DNA of 64,000 nucleotides, from NCBI RefSeq assembly GCF_907164915.1, contig NC_061862.1, positions 35,341,522 to 35,405,521 on the forward strand, written 5' to 3'. The translations under genes and the position numbers were made by a program. The notes under the pieces were generated by a model. It had not been told where the DNA came from and searched no databases. It saw nothing but the letters and a program-made list of their open reading frames with translations. Of this stretch, positions 49,208 through 62,329 are shown one piece after another (positions within the stretch are counted from its first letter, which is position 1; every line of letters starts with the position of its first letter). This DNA comes from Impatiens glandulifera (Eukaryota; Streptophyta; Magnoliopsida; Ericales; Balsaminaceae).

Positions 49208-50063
49208 GAAAACACAATTGAATGGTAAACTTTACATATGAAATCTAAATTTTGAAACTATTAATACATATCCTTTTAGTTTATACTTTTGCATACAAGC
49301 ATAATGAGTTATGGTTCATCCAAACTATAGTTCTATCTAGGTTTATATTTTACATATTTATGTATTTTCATTATTTGTAAATTCATATGTAGTATGTTAC
49401 TTGTCAGGTAATATTGATAGAGATGTCAAAACTAGATACCTTCACCTTGAGAGATTCCGTGAATTGGAGGGATATTGGAATAACTCTCAAATTATTTAGA
49501 GAGTTGGCCTTAAGGCAGCTAATGGTTGACATGACAAATTTTTTCAGCACAAAATAGATCATTGGTAATCTAAATTCTTTGGTTGTCTTTGAAGAGGCAA
49601 TCTGGTGCTAGTGCTAGTGGTTGGACTTCTGGACTTGAGAGGGTAGAGCAATTTACTGAAATTGAATGATGTAAGCTTAACTTGGTTATGTGATGCTCTC
49701 TCTATATTTATAGAGTTTTAATTATTTTAATTTTACCATTCTTTTGGAACTTGTTTCAAAAGTACTAGAAAATCTTAATGCGATAACGTGTAAAATATGT
49801 AGTGGAATGAACTAAACTGATCTCTCTATTATTGAATTGACATTTTTTTTATACTCACATTCTATTGAATAGTTGTATTTATTTAGTTCCTCTTTATAAT
49901 ATACAACTATTGACACCTTTATGTTTTAATCTAAGATCATGAAGGTGAATCAAATGAGAGACGTAAATATATCGGATATTGCTGCCATAGTGTAGAGGCG
50001 CTTATCGGCCCATACATGTATAATAATTCTATTTATCTTTTTTATTGTGTTTATTATATATAA
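49208..50063. repeat. Core U0, copy B (cut by a Helitron)
   Basis: Matches 11,219-12,046 and includes the 28 bp deleted in A. It is interrupted after TTATATATAA at 50,063 by the Helitron 3' end. The last 450 bp of A's equivalent (12,047-12,500) is absent. Confidence 0.8.
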
Positions 50064-50419
50064 CTAGTAAAATACCCTACGTTGTACGGGAAAAAATATA
50101 AATGAAGTTTGTATATGATATTTAATTCAATATGTTTATATATAATGAAAGAAAACATTTATATAAAATTAATAATAAAATAATATATATTTATATTAAA
50201 AGAAAATATATATACATACATGAACTTACAATATTTTAATTTTTTATAAACGAACTTATATGAACTAAATATTCTTATATAAATATAAACATGATTTTAC
50301 ACTATTTTAATTTCTTTATTAATTTTATAAGTTTTGTGCTTTTTAATGTTAAAAAATGAATTTTTTAATGTAAATTCAATAAGTTCATAACAATCATTAA
50401 GAGATACTAAATCGTTGGA

Positions 50420-50985
50420 ATAAGCTAAATTTAACCTCTTCAACAAAAACGGTGTCACCCTCCTTTACACCAAGTTTAGATAAAGACTTCTATACCCACC
50501 TGCTTCTAAGATTTGCTGAAATCTTCTTTTTAAATCTATATAATTGTAATGAAAAGTGATCAGTTATGTTTACATGTTGTGTAGATGAAAGTTAAGATTT
50601 TAATTCCATTTAGGCCATCTGGTCCAGATCGTCCATTAGAGTCATTCCATGTCATCTCAATCTGCAAAATGTGTTTTCATAACTCAATCATTAGGAAGAT
50701 ACAAAATCTTTGGAAGAAGAAAAACCTAAATTTAACCTCTCCAACAAAAATGGTGTCACCTTCTTTACACCAACATTTAAACAGAGACTTATATACTCCA
50801 CATACTTCCAATACGTGCTGAAATCTGATACAACTAAAATCATTTCATAACACACTCTTCACAATTAACTACATTATAACTGTCACTTTATTTTCGTCAC
50901 TATATTTAACCCTAATACCTTTCTCTCTTGTATCAAAATCTTCTTTCTAAATCTATGCAACTGTAATGAAAAGTGGCCAGTTATA
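50420..50985 (-). pseudogene. Captured exon-like segments, duplicated
   Basis: Two related blocks (about 50,425-50,570 and 50,720-50,985) each contain, on the minus strand, a stretch reading [14 protein letters not shown] (second block) or a similar KEGDTVFVEEVKF (first). Between them an acceptor-like CATTTTGCAG is followed by an open stretch reading IEMTWNDSNGRSGPDGLNG. The texture is that of coding exons and introns, but I recognise no family. The plus-strand 78-codon open frame 50,585-50,821 is the shadow of this. Confidence 0.4.
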
Positions 50986-51086
50986 CAATTATCAATTAAA
51001 GTTTAGTAATGAAAAGTGAATCCAACATAAAAAATAAAGGGTTTATGTTTTGTATCATCATCACAATCAAAAATATGTTTATAGGT

Positions 51087-51410
51087 TCATTCATAAACAC
51101 GTGTGCAATATACTTCTGAAAAACTGCTAATAAATTTAAAGATACAGAAAGATGTCCGTAATTGAGATACAATAAAAATTGAGACATTCCACTCTAAAAG
51201 ACTCAGCAATATTTGGAAACAAACATTAATATAAGATTTTAAATATTCTAGAGATATTAAGATTTCTTTTAAATAAAGGGTAATAACTTTATTTATATTG
51301 TCTTCTCTTTGAGCCAGTATGAGTTCATAAGCTGCAGGTATCACTTTGTGGGTACCCTTTCCAGTGGCAGCACTAATACGTCCTTTAATATTTACTTGAA
51401 TGATGCCCAT
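51087..51410 (-). pseudogene. Captured exon-like segment with a 107-codon open frame
   Basis: The frame starts MGIIQVNIKGRISAATGKG and continues THKVIPAAYELILAQRED, which looks coding, then degenerates into AT-rich low-complexity residues. In another frame just upstream, PEAYEKWASF ends at a GT donor-like CAAGTAAAT, so the true exon border may be there and the open frame may partly be intron. CTGCAG at about 51,331-51,336 could be an acceptor. Family not recognised. Confidence 0.35.
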
Positions 51411-51964
51411 TTCTCATATGCTTCTGGAAGATCATTTTATTTATAATCTACCCAACATGCATGGTTTTTCAGAAAGCTCTGGAATAAACAATTATATTTC
51501 AAGTCGAACTAAATCATATTCGTATTCTGGCTGTTCAGATGAACCATCAATAACTTGTACCTGGTTTTCATAATGGTTATAAATAAGCAGCAGCACAGCA
51601 TCACAGTACGATGACATTAATGAATATATAGTTTCATTTTACCAAAACAAAACAACTTTCTGTATGACTAAGAAATTCATGGATTAAACCAAAACCTTGG
51701 TGAGCTCCCTCGAGTAAACTTGGTAAATTTGTGACAACCATTGTTATGTCATAATCGAATTAAACAATGCCTAGAGTTGGAAGTAAAGTGGTGAATTTTT
51801 ATATAATCTCATAATTAACCCTAGATTCAAATATAAAAAAAGTTTAAAATTGGCTCAAACTTTAAGAAATTAGTAAGAATAAAATTTATTTAGACAACTT
51901 TTAGAAATCAAAAGTTGAGAAAATGGTGGAAGATGCACTCTCCTCTGAAAATTATATAAAAGTT

Positions 51965-52135
51965 TTATTTATTAAAGGAGATGAGAAAGTAAGAACCTCT
52001 CTTTGTCATTTCGTCAAACACTTGGTATCCTACAACTATTACGTCACTCCTCCAATTCTTCTCATCTCTCCTCTTCCTCGTCGTCTTCATCGCCACCGTC
52101 GTCTCATCGGGGGAAGAAGACGATTCACTCACCAT
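51965..52135 (-). pseudogene. Captured exon-like segment, 56 codons
   Basis: ATG at 52,135 opens a charged frame: MVSESSSSPDETTVAMKTTR, then KRRDEKNWRSDV, IVVGYQVFDE, to a stop at 51,965. The GC content is clearly higher than the surroundings. This looks like the N-terminal exon of a nuclear or basic protein, but no family is recognised. The plus-strand open frame 51,923-52,159 is its shadow. Confidence 0.35.
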
Positions 52136-52235
52136 CTACGATGTCCTACAATAGAATAATTTTCTGGTAGGTCGTTTACCAAAAAGTGTAACAGAATACA
52201 AGATCAATCGAAACTCAGGAAAATCAATATGTACC

Positions 52236-52382
52236 TTAAGGATACCTGTAGTTACAGCGTGTAAAGTTATTAGAAGACGACTCGATGAACGCCACATCCT
52301 CTTGTGCATAAATCTCACCTTCTCGCACAACCAACTTCTGCATTACTCCTTTATCTAATAAAGTTTGGATTGAGTTAAACAT
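52236..52382 (-). pseudogene. Captured exon-like segment, 48 codons
   Basis: ATG at 52,382 opens MFNSIQTLLDKGVMQKLVVR, then EGEIYAQEDVAFIESSS, to a stop at 52,236. AACTACAG/GTATCC (about 52,245-52,255) is a donor-like site and CTATTGTAG (about 52,147-52,155) an acceptor-like site, so this and the 51,965-52,135 block may be neighbouring exons. The composition is convincingly coding; the family is not recognised. Confidence 0.35.
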
Positions 52383-52800
52383 TAAAAATAATTGAAGCCC
52401 CATAAAATCTATCAAATAATATAAAGAGAAAATAAAATATACATTAATTATTAAAGTTATAAAAGAAAATAAAAAAATATTAATTAGGAAGAAAAAATTA
52501 ATATATATAAAAACTGAAAGAAAGAGAAATTAGTAATTATAAAATAAGAGTTAAATTAGTAATTATTATAAGAGAAAATAAAATTAGGAAAGTAAATTAA
52601 TATATATAAATCTTAGGTGAGAGAAATGTTATTTGTTTTTAAAATATTTAATTTTTAAATAAATTAAAATATATATAATTTTTTCTTTTATTAAAAAAAA
52701 TATAAAATTTATTTGTGTGAAAATATAAAAAAAAATTATATTTATATAAAATTATTGAAAAATGAGAATTATTGTTATTATTATTATGAGGAGTGATAGA
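52383..52800. other. AT-rich part of the insertion
   Basis: No gene. Repeated GAGAAAATAAA/GAAATTAGTAATTAT sequences, low complexity. Confidence 0.5.
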
Positions 52801-52960
52801 GAGAGGGAATTTGGTGAGAGAATTTGGTGAGGGAATGACTTGACATCACAATGTAAAAGTGGGAGGAAAGAGAGAAAAAAGAGAAATCATTTGATTTTTT
52901 TGGTTAATAAGATTATGCTAAGTCATTCCCTCACCAAATTCCTTCACCAAATTCCCTCAC
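52801..52960. mobile_element. MITE-like inverted repeat element, 160 bp
   Basis: Terminal inverted repeats of 41 bp (52,801-52,841 and 52,920-52,960) with about three mismatches, built on GGAATTTGGTGAGGGAATGA. The centre (about 78 bp) is non-coding. No confident target duplication is visible. The arms contain an internal direct repeat AATTTGGTGAG. Confidence 0.6.
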
Positions 52961-53167
52961 CTAATTTTTTCTCTATTATCATTATGTATATTATAAATAT
53001 TTTTACATAAAAATAAATATATATTTAATATTAAATATAAAATTATTAATAAGGTAATATATAATTTATGTAGTTTGTGTGAAAAATAATATATTTATAT
53101 GAGAGAAAATAAAATAAAAATAAAATAAGAAAGAGAAATTAATAATTATGGTAAGAGAAATAAATTA

Positions 53168-54696
<1,529 letters not shown>

Positions 54697-56784
54697 GAGA
54701 AAAGATCAGAATTTGAACACATTACCATTTACTGCTTGATTATGCGAAAAATTCAAAACAATTAAAAAAAGATTTTTCGGAAATCTCCAAGAACATTGTC
54801 TAAGTAGAGGTATGAGGAATTTTTGCATTACAATAATAGTGAAGGTCTTAGAATGCACATACCACGTACCGGGTGAAACTATTTAAATAAATTTATGAAA
54901 CAATAATCTAGTTGGATCAATACTAAGGTGGTGTGGCTCAGAATGTCTGGTTACGATTACGAACTACTAATTACTAATGAATATCAAGGTAAAGTTTGTT
55001 GTCTGAAATTTTGAGTAAAAATTTGAACATAAAAAAAAAGAAAATATATTTTTTTTAATTTACAGGTTCTTCCAAAGAGATTATTGTTGTGATGATGTTA
55101 TCAAAGAATGTATTAGATCAATTGACAGGTAAAAGTTATTGATTGATTGTTATTTCTATGAACTAATAGACCGTTACTTCTGATGGTAACTTCTACCAAG
55201 CCAATAATGGTCCTCTAAATTTTTTATTTGAATCGTAGCTTGGTCGTCATCTTCTACCTACTACTACCCATGTCTCATCTTATCTTTCTGTCTATAATCT
55301 TTTGTCAATAAATTTTTCTGAAGTTATTTCTTAACATTTATGTATTTGATTATCAGGGATCAGAATTCATTAGAGGGATTTAGCTCTACTGATTAGAATA
55401 GACTTGCAACTGACACCAAACATTCAAGTTATTGGCTATATATCGAATGTTAATGTACATTTGAAAACACAATTGAATGGTAAACTCTCCATATGAAGGC
55501 TTCTGTATTCTCAAGTTATTTTCTGTAAGGTAAAGTAGACCTAATTAAAATTTTAAATTTGATTTCATGTTTTTGATTTTGTTCGAATTTGATAATTTTT
55601 ATGATACATTTCTCACAATATTGTTTTACACTTTTGAATATTAATGTGATGAAAAAGTGAGTTGTTTATTTCTTGTTGTGTTTCAGGACTGTCCTCATTC
55701 AAAGGATTTGTAGTAAATCTTCTACATCATTTTTCTATTAGCACTGTGTTCCTTTTCATCATTTTCCTCCTCTAGTTTTAGGCTTGACACAAGGTGACAA
55801 ACAACATAGTATATGTGATCATAGCAACATGAATCATGGGCTAGGCACTTTCTTTATCGATAAAAGTAAAGAATTCATTAATGCACAGGTTGCGTTTCAT
55901 ATTCTCTGTAAATCTAAATTTTGAAACTATTGATACATTTTCTTTTAGTTTCTACTTTTAGCATACAAGCATAATCTGTCATGGTCTATCCAAACTATAG
56001 TTCTGTCTGGGTTTTATATTTTACAAATTCTATGCATTTTCATTATTTGCAAATTCACATGTAGTATGTTATTTGTTAGGTAATATTGATGGAGATGTCA
56101 AAGCTAAATACCCTCACCTTCAACACAAAATAGATCATAGTAATCTGAATTCTTTGGTTGTGTTTGGAGGGGCAATCTGGTGCTTTAGGTTGGACTTCTG
56201 AATTTTAGCGGGTAGAGCAATTTACTAAAATTAAATGATGTTATAACTTAATTTGGTTATGTGATGCTCTTTATATATTTATAGAGTTTTAATTATTTTA
56301 ATTTTATTATTCTTTTGGAACTTGTTTCAAAATCACTAGAAAATTTAAATGCGAAAAACGTGTAAAATATCTAGTGGAATGAACTAAACTGATCTCTATT
56401 TCTCTATTATTGCATTGACATGATTTTTTTATACTCACATTCTTTTTAATGGTTGTAACTTGATGTATTTATTAAGTTCTTTTTTTTAATATACATTATT
56501 GACACATTTATGTTTTGTATGTTAAACATGATTAATCTCAAATCACGAAGGTGAATCAAATGAGAGACGTAAATATATCGGATATTGCTGCCACAGAGTA
56601 GAGGCGCTTGTTGGTCCATACATGTATAATAATTCTATTCATCTTTGTTGGTCCATACATGTATAATAATTATAAATGTCTTTTTATTGTGTTTATTATA
56701 TATAATTGTTTGATTAACACTATACAATATATTTTAATTGCAGGATTCCTTCATTATATATCACCATTTATGAGTTCAAGTAAG
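54697..56784. repeat. Core U1, copy B (fuller than A)
   Basis: Contains the 0.9 kb deleted from A, including the SVP-type block (degraded), GGAGATGTCAAAGCTAAATA (about 56,093) and AGGTGAATCAAATGAGAGAC (about 56,549). About 110 bp after ACCCTCACCTT is deleted. TGTTGGTCCATACATGTATA is repeated at about 56,609 and 56,647. Ends with the GCAGGATTCC acceptor-like border and GTTCAAG/TAAG. Confidence 0.8.
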
Positions 56785-58861
56785 TTATTTTCATCCTACT
56801 AAATTTATATTATCATATTTCTATTTTAGAGCATGATAGGTTTGTTTTTAAATGAATGAGTCATTTTTTTTTATGCATTATAAATTTTAAAAATTATTCG
56901 AATTCGAATTTAAATAATCTATATTTATTTAGAAATAAATCAACATATATCATATATTAAGTTTAACTTTGTAAATGTTAAAAATATTATTAGGTGTATT
57001 AAAATATTATTTTTTGAATAAATATAATTTCTTATTTAATTAAAAATTTTCATAAAATTTAAATTTTTATTCACCTCATACAAAAGGCACGTTTTCTATT
57101 TAATTTGCATTTAACATACTTTTATTAAAATTAAATTTACATTTAACATATTTTGCATTAAATTTTATTTCGTTTTATACTTATATATTTCTTAAGAATA
57201 TTTTTTATTTTTTAAATATTCTTATTATATTTATAAATAATTTTAAACTTTGAATTAAACTTATTTTTATCATTAATTCATAAACAAACTTTCATTTTTG
57301 CATTAAAAATATTTTTCATTAAATTTAAATTTCTATTAAACTTATAAAAATGGCATCTTTTCAATTTAATCTAATATAATATAATTTTGAATTAAAATTA
57401 TTTTTTATTAAATTTAATTTTACATTTAACCTATTTAAAACATATTTTGCATTCAATTTTATTTAATTTTTTGTTTATATTTTTTTATATTAAAAACAAT
57501 ATTTATTTTTAAATTAATCTTATAATCGTTATAAATAATTTAAAAGTTTGACTTAAATTAAAATTTATTATTAATTTATAAATAAATTTTCTATTTTACA
57601 TTAAATATATTAATTAAATTTAAATTTGTATTAAACATATTAAAATTTCATTTTTCTATAAATATAATATAATTTAAATTTATATTTATATTAAGCTTTT
57701 TATAATTATATATTTTTTTAAATTTAATATTTATATTAAACTTATTAAAAATAAATTTTACATTTTATTTTATTTAGATTTTTACTTATATATTTCTTAT
57801 ATTAAGAATATTACTTATTTTTTAAATATTCAAATAATGTTTATAAATTATTTTAAATTTTAAATTAATGTTTGTTTTATATATTTTATAATGTTTATAA
57901 ATGATTTTAGTTTTCAATTAAATTTATATTAAATCACTAATTCATAAAAAAACTTTTATATTTTTATAAAATTAATTTTTTTTTATTAAATTTTATAAAA
58001 TTAATTTTTTATTTATTTAATCAAATATAATTTTAATTTTAATTTAATTTAAATTTTGTATTAAACTGATTTTCATTAAATTTGAATTTATATTAAATTT
58101 AAAAAAATATATATTTTGAATTATTTTTGTTTAATTTTTTTACTTAAATATTTATTATATTATATAAGAATCTTATTTATTTTTAAAATATTCTTATAAT
58201 ATTTATAAAAAAATTTTAATTTTTAATTAAACTTATATTTATTATTAATTCATAAACAAATTTTTATATTCTTCATTAGTATTAATCATATTATAATTGT
58301 ATTTTTTTTATTTAATCTAATATAATTTAAATTTTGTATTAAACATACTTTTATAAAATTTAAATTTAGATTAATCTAATTAAAAATATATTTTGTACTA
58401 AATTTTACTTATATTTTTACATATATATTTCTTATATTAAGAATATTATTTCTTATTAAATATTCTTATTATATTTATAAATAATTTTGAATTCAACTTA
58501 TATTTATCATTAATTCATATATAAAATTTTCTATTTTGCATTAAACTTATAAATATTGTATTATTTTTATTTATTTTAATATAATTTAAATTTTGCATTA
58601 AACCTGTTTTTATGAAATTTAAATTTGTATTAAATCTATTGAAAACGTATTTTTTTATTAAAGTTTTTTTTTTAGTTTTTTTACTTATATAAATTTTATA
58701 TTAAGAATATAATTTATTTTTCTAAATATTATTATAATGTTTATAAATAATTTTAAGTTAAACTTATATTTATCACTAATTCATAAACTAACATGTATAT
58801 TTTGTATATTTTTTTATTAAATTTAAAATTTTCATTAGTATTAAATAAAAAACTAATTTTT
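56785..58861. repeat. AT-rich monomer array between U1 and U2, copy B
   Basis: Same monomers and order as 14,504-16,576, with scattered small indels. No gene. Confidence 0.75.
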
Positions 58862-60915
58862 GAGAAAAGATTAGAATTCGAACACATTGCCATTTTGTGC
58901 TTGATTTTGGGAAAAATTCAAGACAATTAAAAGAAGATTTTTCAGAAATCTCCAAGAACATTGTGTAATTTGAGGTATGAGGAATTTTAGCATTACAATA
59001 ATAGTGAAAGTCCGAAAATGAACATACCACGTACCGGGTGAAATTATTTAAATAAATTCAAGAAACGATAATATAGTTGGATCAATACTAAGATGAAGTG
59101 TGTTGTCTGGAATGTCTGGTTACGAACTACTAATGAAGATCAAGGTAAAGTTTGTTATCTAAAATTTTGAGTAAAAATTTGATCATAAAGAGAAAAAAAT
59201 AGTTTTTTTTTTAATTTTACGGAGTTCTTCCAAAGAGATTACAGTTGTGATAATGTCATCAAAGAATGTATTGGATCGATTGACATGTAAAAATTATTGA
59301 TTGATTATTTTTTCTATGAACTATTCAACCGTTATTTCTGATGGTAACTTTAACAAGCCAATAATGATTCTCTAAATTTCTTATTTGAATCGGAGCTGGT
59401 CATCATCTTCTAATTACTACTACCCATGTCTCATCTTATCTTTCTGTCTATAGTCTTTTGTCAATAAACTTTTCTTAAGTTATTTCTTGATATTTATGCA
59501 TTTGAATATTAGAGATCAGAATTCCTTGGAGGGTTTAAGCTCTACTGATTAGAATAGACTAGAAACCGACACTAAACATTCAAGTTATTGGCTATATATC
59601 CAATGTTAATGGACCTTTGAAAATACAATTGAATGGTAAACTCTCCATATGAAGGTTTCTGCATTCGCTCAAGTTATTTTCTATAAGGTAAAGTAGACCT
59701 AATTAAAATTTTAAATTTGTTTTCAAGTTTTTGATTTTGTTCGAATTTGATAAATTGTTTTGATACATTTTTCACGATATTGTTTTACACTTTTGAATAT
59801 TAGTGTGATGAAAAGGTGAGTTGTTTGTTTCTTGGTGTGTTTCAAGACTGCCCTCATATAAAAGGTTTTTTTTAAATCTTCTACATCAATTTGTTAATAG
59901 CAGTCAAGCTAGTGTTCCATTTCATCCTTTGCCTATTTTAGATTTAGGCGTGTCAGAAGGTGACAAACAACACATTATACATGATTGTAGTGACATGAAT
60001 CATGGGCTAGAGACTTAATGTGTCATGGTCCTACCAAACTATGGTTCTACCTAGGTTTTATATTTTACAATTTTTATGCATTTTCATTATTTTCAAATTC
60101 TTAAGTACTATGTTACTTGTTAGGTAAAATTGATGGAGATGTCAAAGCTAGATACCCTCACCTTGAGAGATTCCGTAAATTGTAAGGATATTGGAATAAG
60201 TCTCAAAATATTCAAAGAGATGGTCCTAAGGAAGCTAATGGTTGGGTTGACAAATTTGTTCAACACAAAATAGATCATGGTGATCCATTTTTTGTCTATC
60301 TTTGGAGAAGGCAATCTGGTGCTAGTGGTTGTACTTCTGGATTAAAACGAGTTGAACAATTTACTGAAAATGAATGATGTGATGCTCTATATATTTATAG
60401 ACTTTTAATTATTTTAATTTTTTCATTCTTTTGGAACTAGTTTCAAAAGAACAACAAAATCTAAATGCGGAAAACATGTAAAACATATAGTGGAATGAAC
60501 TTAAATGATCTCTCTATTAATATTATATTGACATGATATTTTTTTATACTCACACTCTATTGAATGGTTGTATCTTTATGTATTTATTTAGTTTCTTTTT
60601 TTAATTAGAGTGAATGGTTGTATCTTTATGTATTTATTTAGTTTCTTTTTTAATTGACACCTTTATGTTTTTTTACGTTAAACAGGATTAATCTCAGATC
60701 ATGAATGTGAATCAAATTAGAGACATAAATATATCGGATATTGCTTCCATGGAGCGGAGCAACTTGTTGGTCCATACATATATAATAATTCTATTTATAT
60801 TTTTAATGTGTTTACTATATATAATTGTTTGAATAACACTATACAATAATTTTTAATTGCAGGATATTATTATAATCTTTATTCATTATATATTAGCGTT
60901 TTTGTGTTCAAGTAA
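58862..60915. repeat. Core U2, copy B (best preserved block order)
   Basis: Blocks in order: ACATACCACGTACCGGGTGA (59,021); GTTCTTCCAAAGAGATTACA (about 59,223); a block from about 59,330 to 59,478; GATCAGAATTCCTTGGAGGG (about 59,514) to the TTCTATAAGG/TAAAG border (about 59,688); TTTCAAGACTGCCCTCATAT (about 59,841) to 60,017, open for 65 codons and containing SSQASVPFHPLPILDLGVSE; GTAAAATTGATGGAGATGTC (about 60,122) to 60,370, reading DGDVKARYPHLERFRKL in one frame; TCATGAATGTGAATC (about 60,698) to 60,800; acceptor TTTTTAATTGCAGG (about 60,849) to GTTCAAG/TAAG. The alternation of open blocks with AT-rich, GT..AG-like gaps resembles exons and introns. No family recognised. Confidence 0.8.
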
Positions 60916-62329
60916 GTTTTCTTTCCTATTTAAATTTATATTATCATATTTTTATTTTAGATACATGTTATGTTTTTATAAATTATAAGTTTAGTTTTAG
61001 ATACATGATATAATTTTAATTTTTTTTAGGCATTATAGATTTTAAAAATTATATGAATTCAAATTTAATAATTCAATTTTTAGTTTGGTAATAAATAAAC
61101 TTATATCTTATCTTTTGTTTTAATGTAAATGTTAAAAATATTATTATAATTTATATTAGATTTATTAAAATCTTATTTTACATTTTTTCTAATTTAATTT
61201 TTAAATACATCATATTTAAATCAAAACTATTACTTTATTTAATTTTATTTTTAACATAATAATAATTATTTTTTTTATATAAATTTGATTTCTCATTAAA
61301 TTTAAATTTTATATTAAACATATTTTTATTAAATTTAAATTTTCATTTAACTTATAAAAAACAAATATTTTCTATTTTATCTAATATTATATAAATTTTA
61401 CATTTAACTTATTTTTATTAAATATAAATTTGCATTCAACAAATTTGGATTCAATTTTATTTAATTTTACTTATATATTTTTTAAAGAATATATTTTTTT
61501 AAATATTCTTATAATTTATTATTTTTATAAATAATTTTAATTTTGAATTAATCTTATTTTTATCATTAATTAATAAAAAAAATTATAGTTTGAATTCAAC
61601 ATATTTTGTATTAAACTTAGAAAAATTGTATTCTTTTCAATTTAATCTAATTAAACCTATTTTAAAAATATTTTGCATTTAATTTTTATTTAGATTTACT
61701 AATATATTTCTTATATTAAAAATTATTATTATTTTTGTGAACAATCTTATAATGTTTATAAATAATTTAAAATTTTGACTTAAATTGAAACTTATTATTA
61801 ATTCATAAATAAATTTTATATTTTACATTAAATTTAAATTTGCATTAAAATTATTAAAATTGCATTTTTTTTTATAAAAATAATATAATTTAAATTTATT
61901 TTTTAAATAATATTATATATTTTTATAATCTAATATAATTAATTTTTTTTTTATTAAACTTATTAATTTTTTTCATTATATTTTATTTAGTTTTTTACTT
62001 ATATATTTCTTATATTAAGAATATTACTTGTTTTAAATATTCTTATAATGTTTATAAACAATTTTCAATTTTCATTTAAACTTATATTATATTATTAATT
62101 CATAAACATTTTATTATTTTTATTAAATTAAATTTTTATTAAATTTATTATTTTTTCTTTATTTAATCAAATATATATAAATTTTCATATAATAATTTTT
62201 TTTAAATATTCATATAATAATTAGAAATCATTTTAAAATTTTAATTAAACTCATATTATCATTAATTCATAAACATATTTTCATATTTTGCACTAAATGT
62301 ATTTTTTTTTAAATTTAAATTTCATTAAA
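60916..62329. repeat. AT-rich monomer array between U2 and U3, copy B
   Basis: Matches 18,554-19,960, then a deletion of about 0.66 kb joins it directly to the U3 core. No gene. Confidence 0.75.

Noticed and set aside
59821..60314. Calling core U2 in copy B an expressed gene
   Set aside because: Individual blocks are open, but stop codons and frameshifts separate them in every unit and no family or start context is recognised, so it is listed as a repeat.
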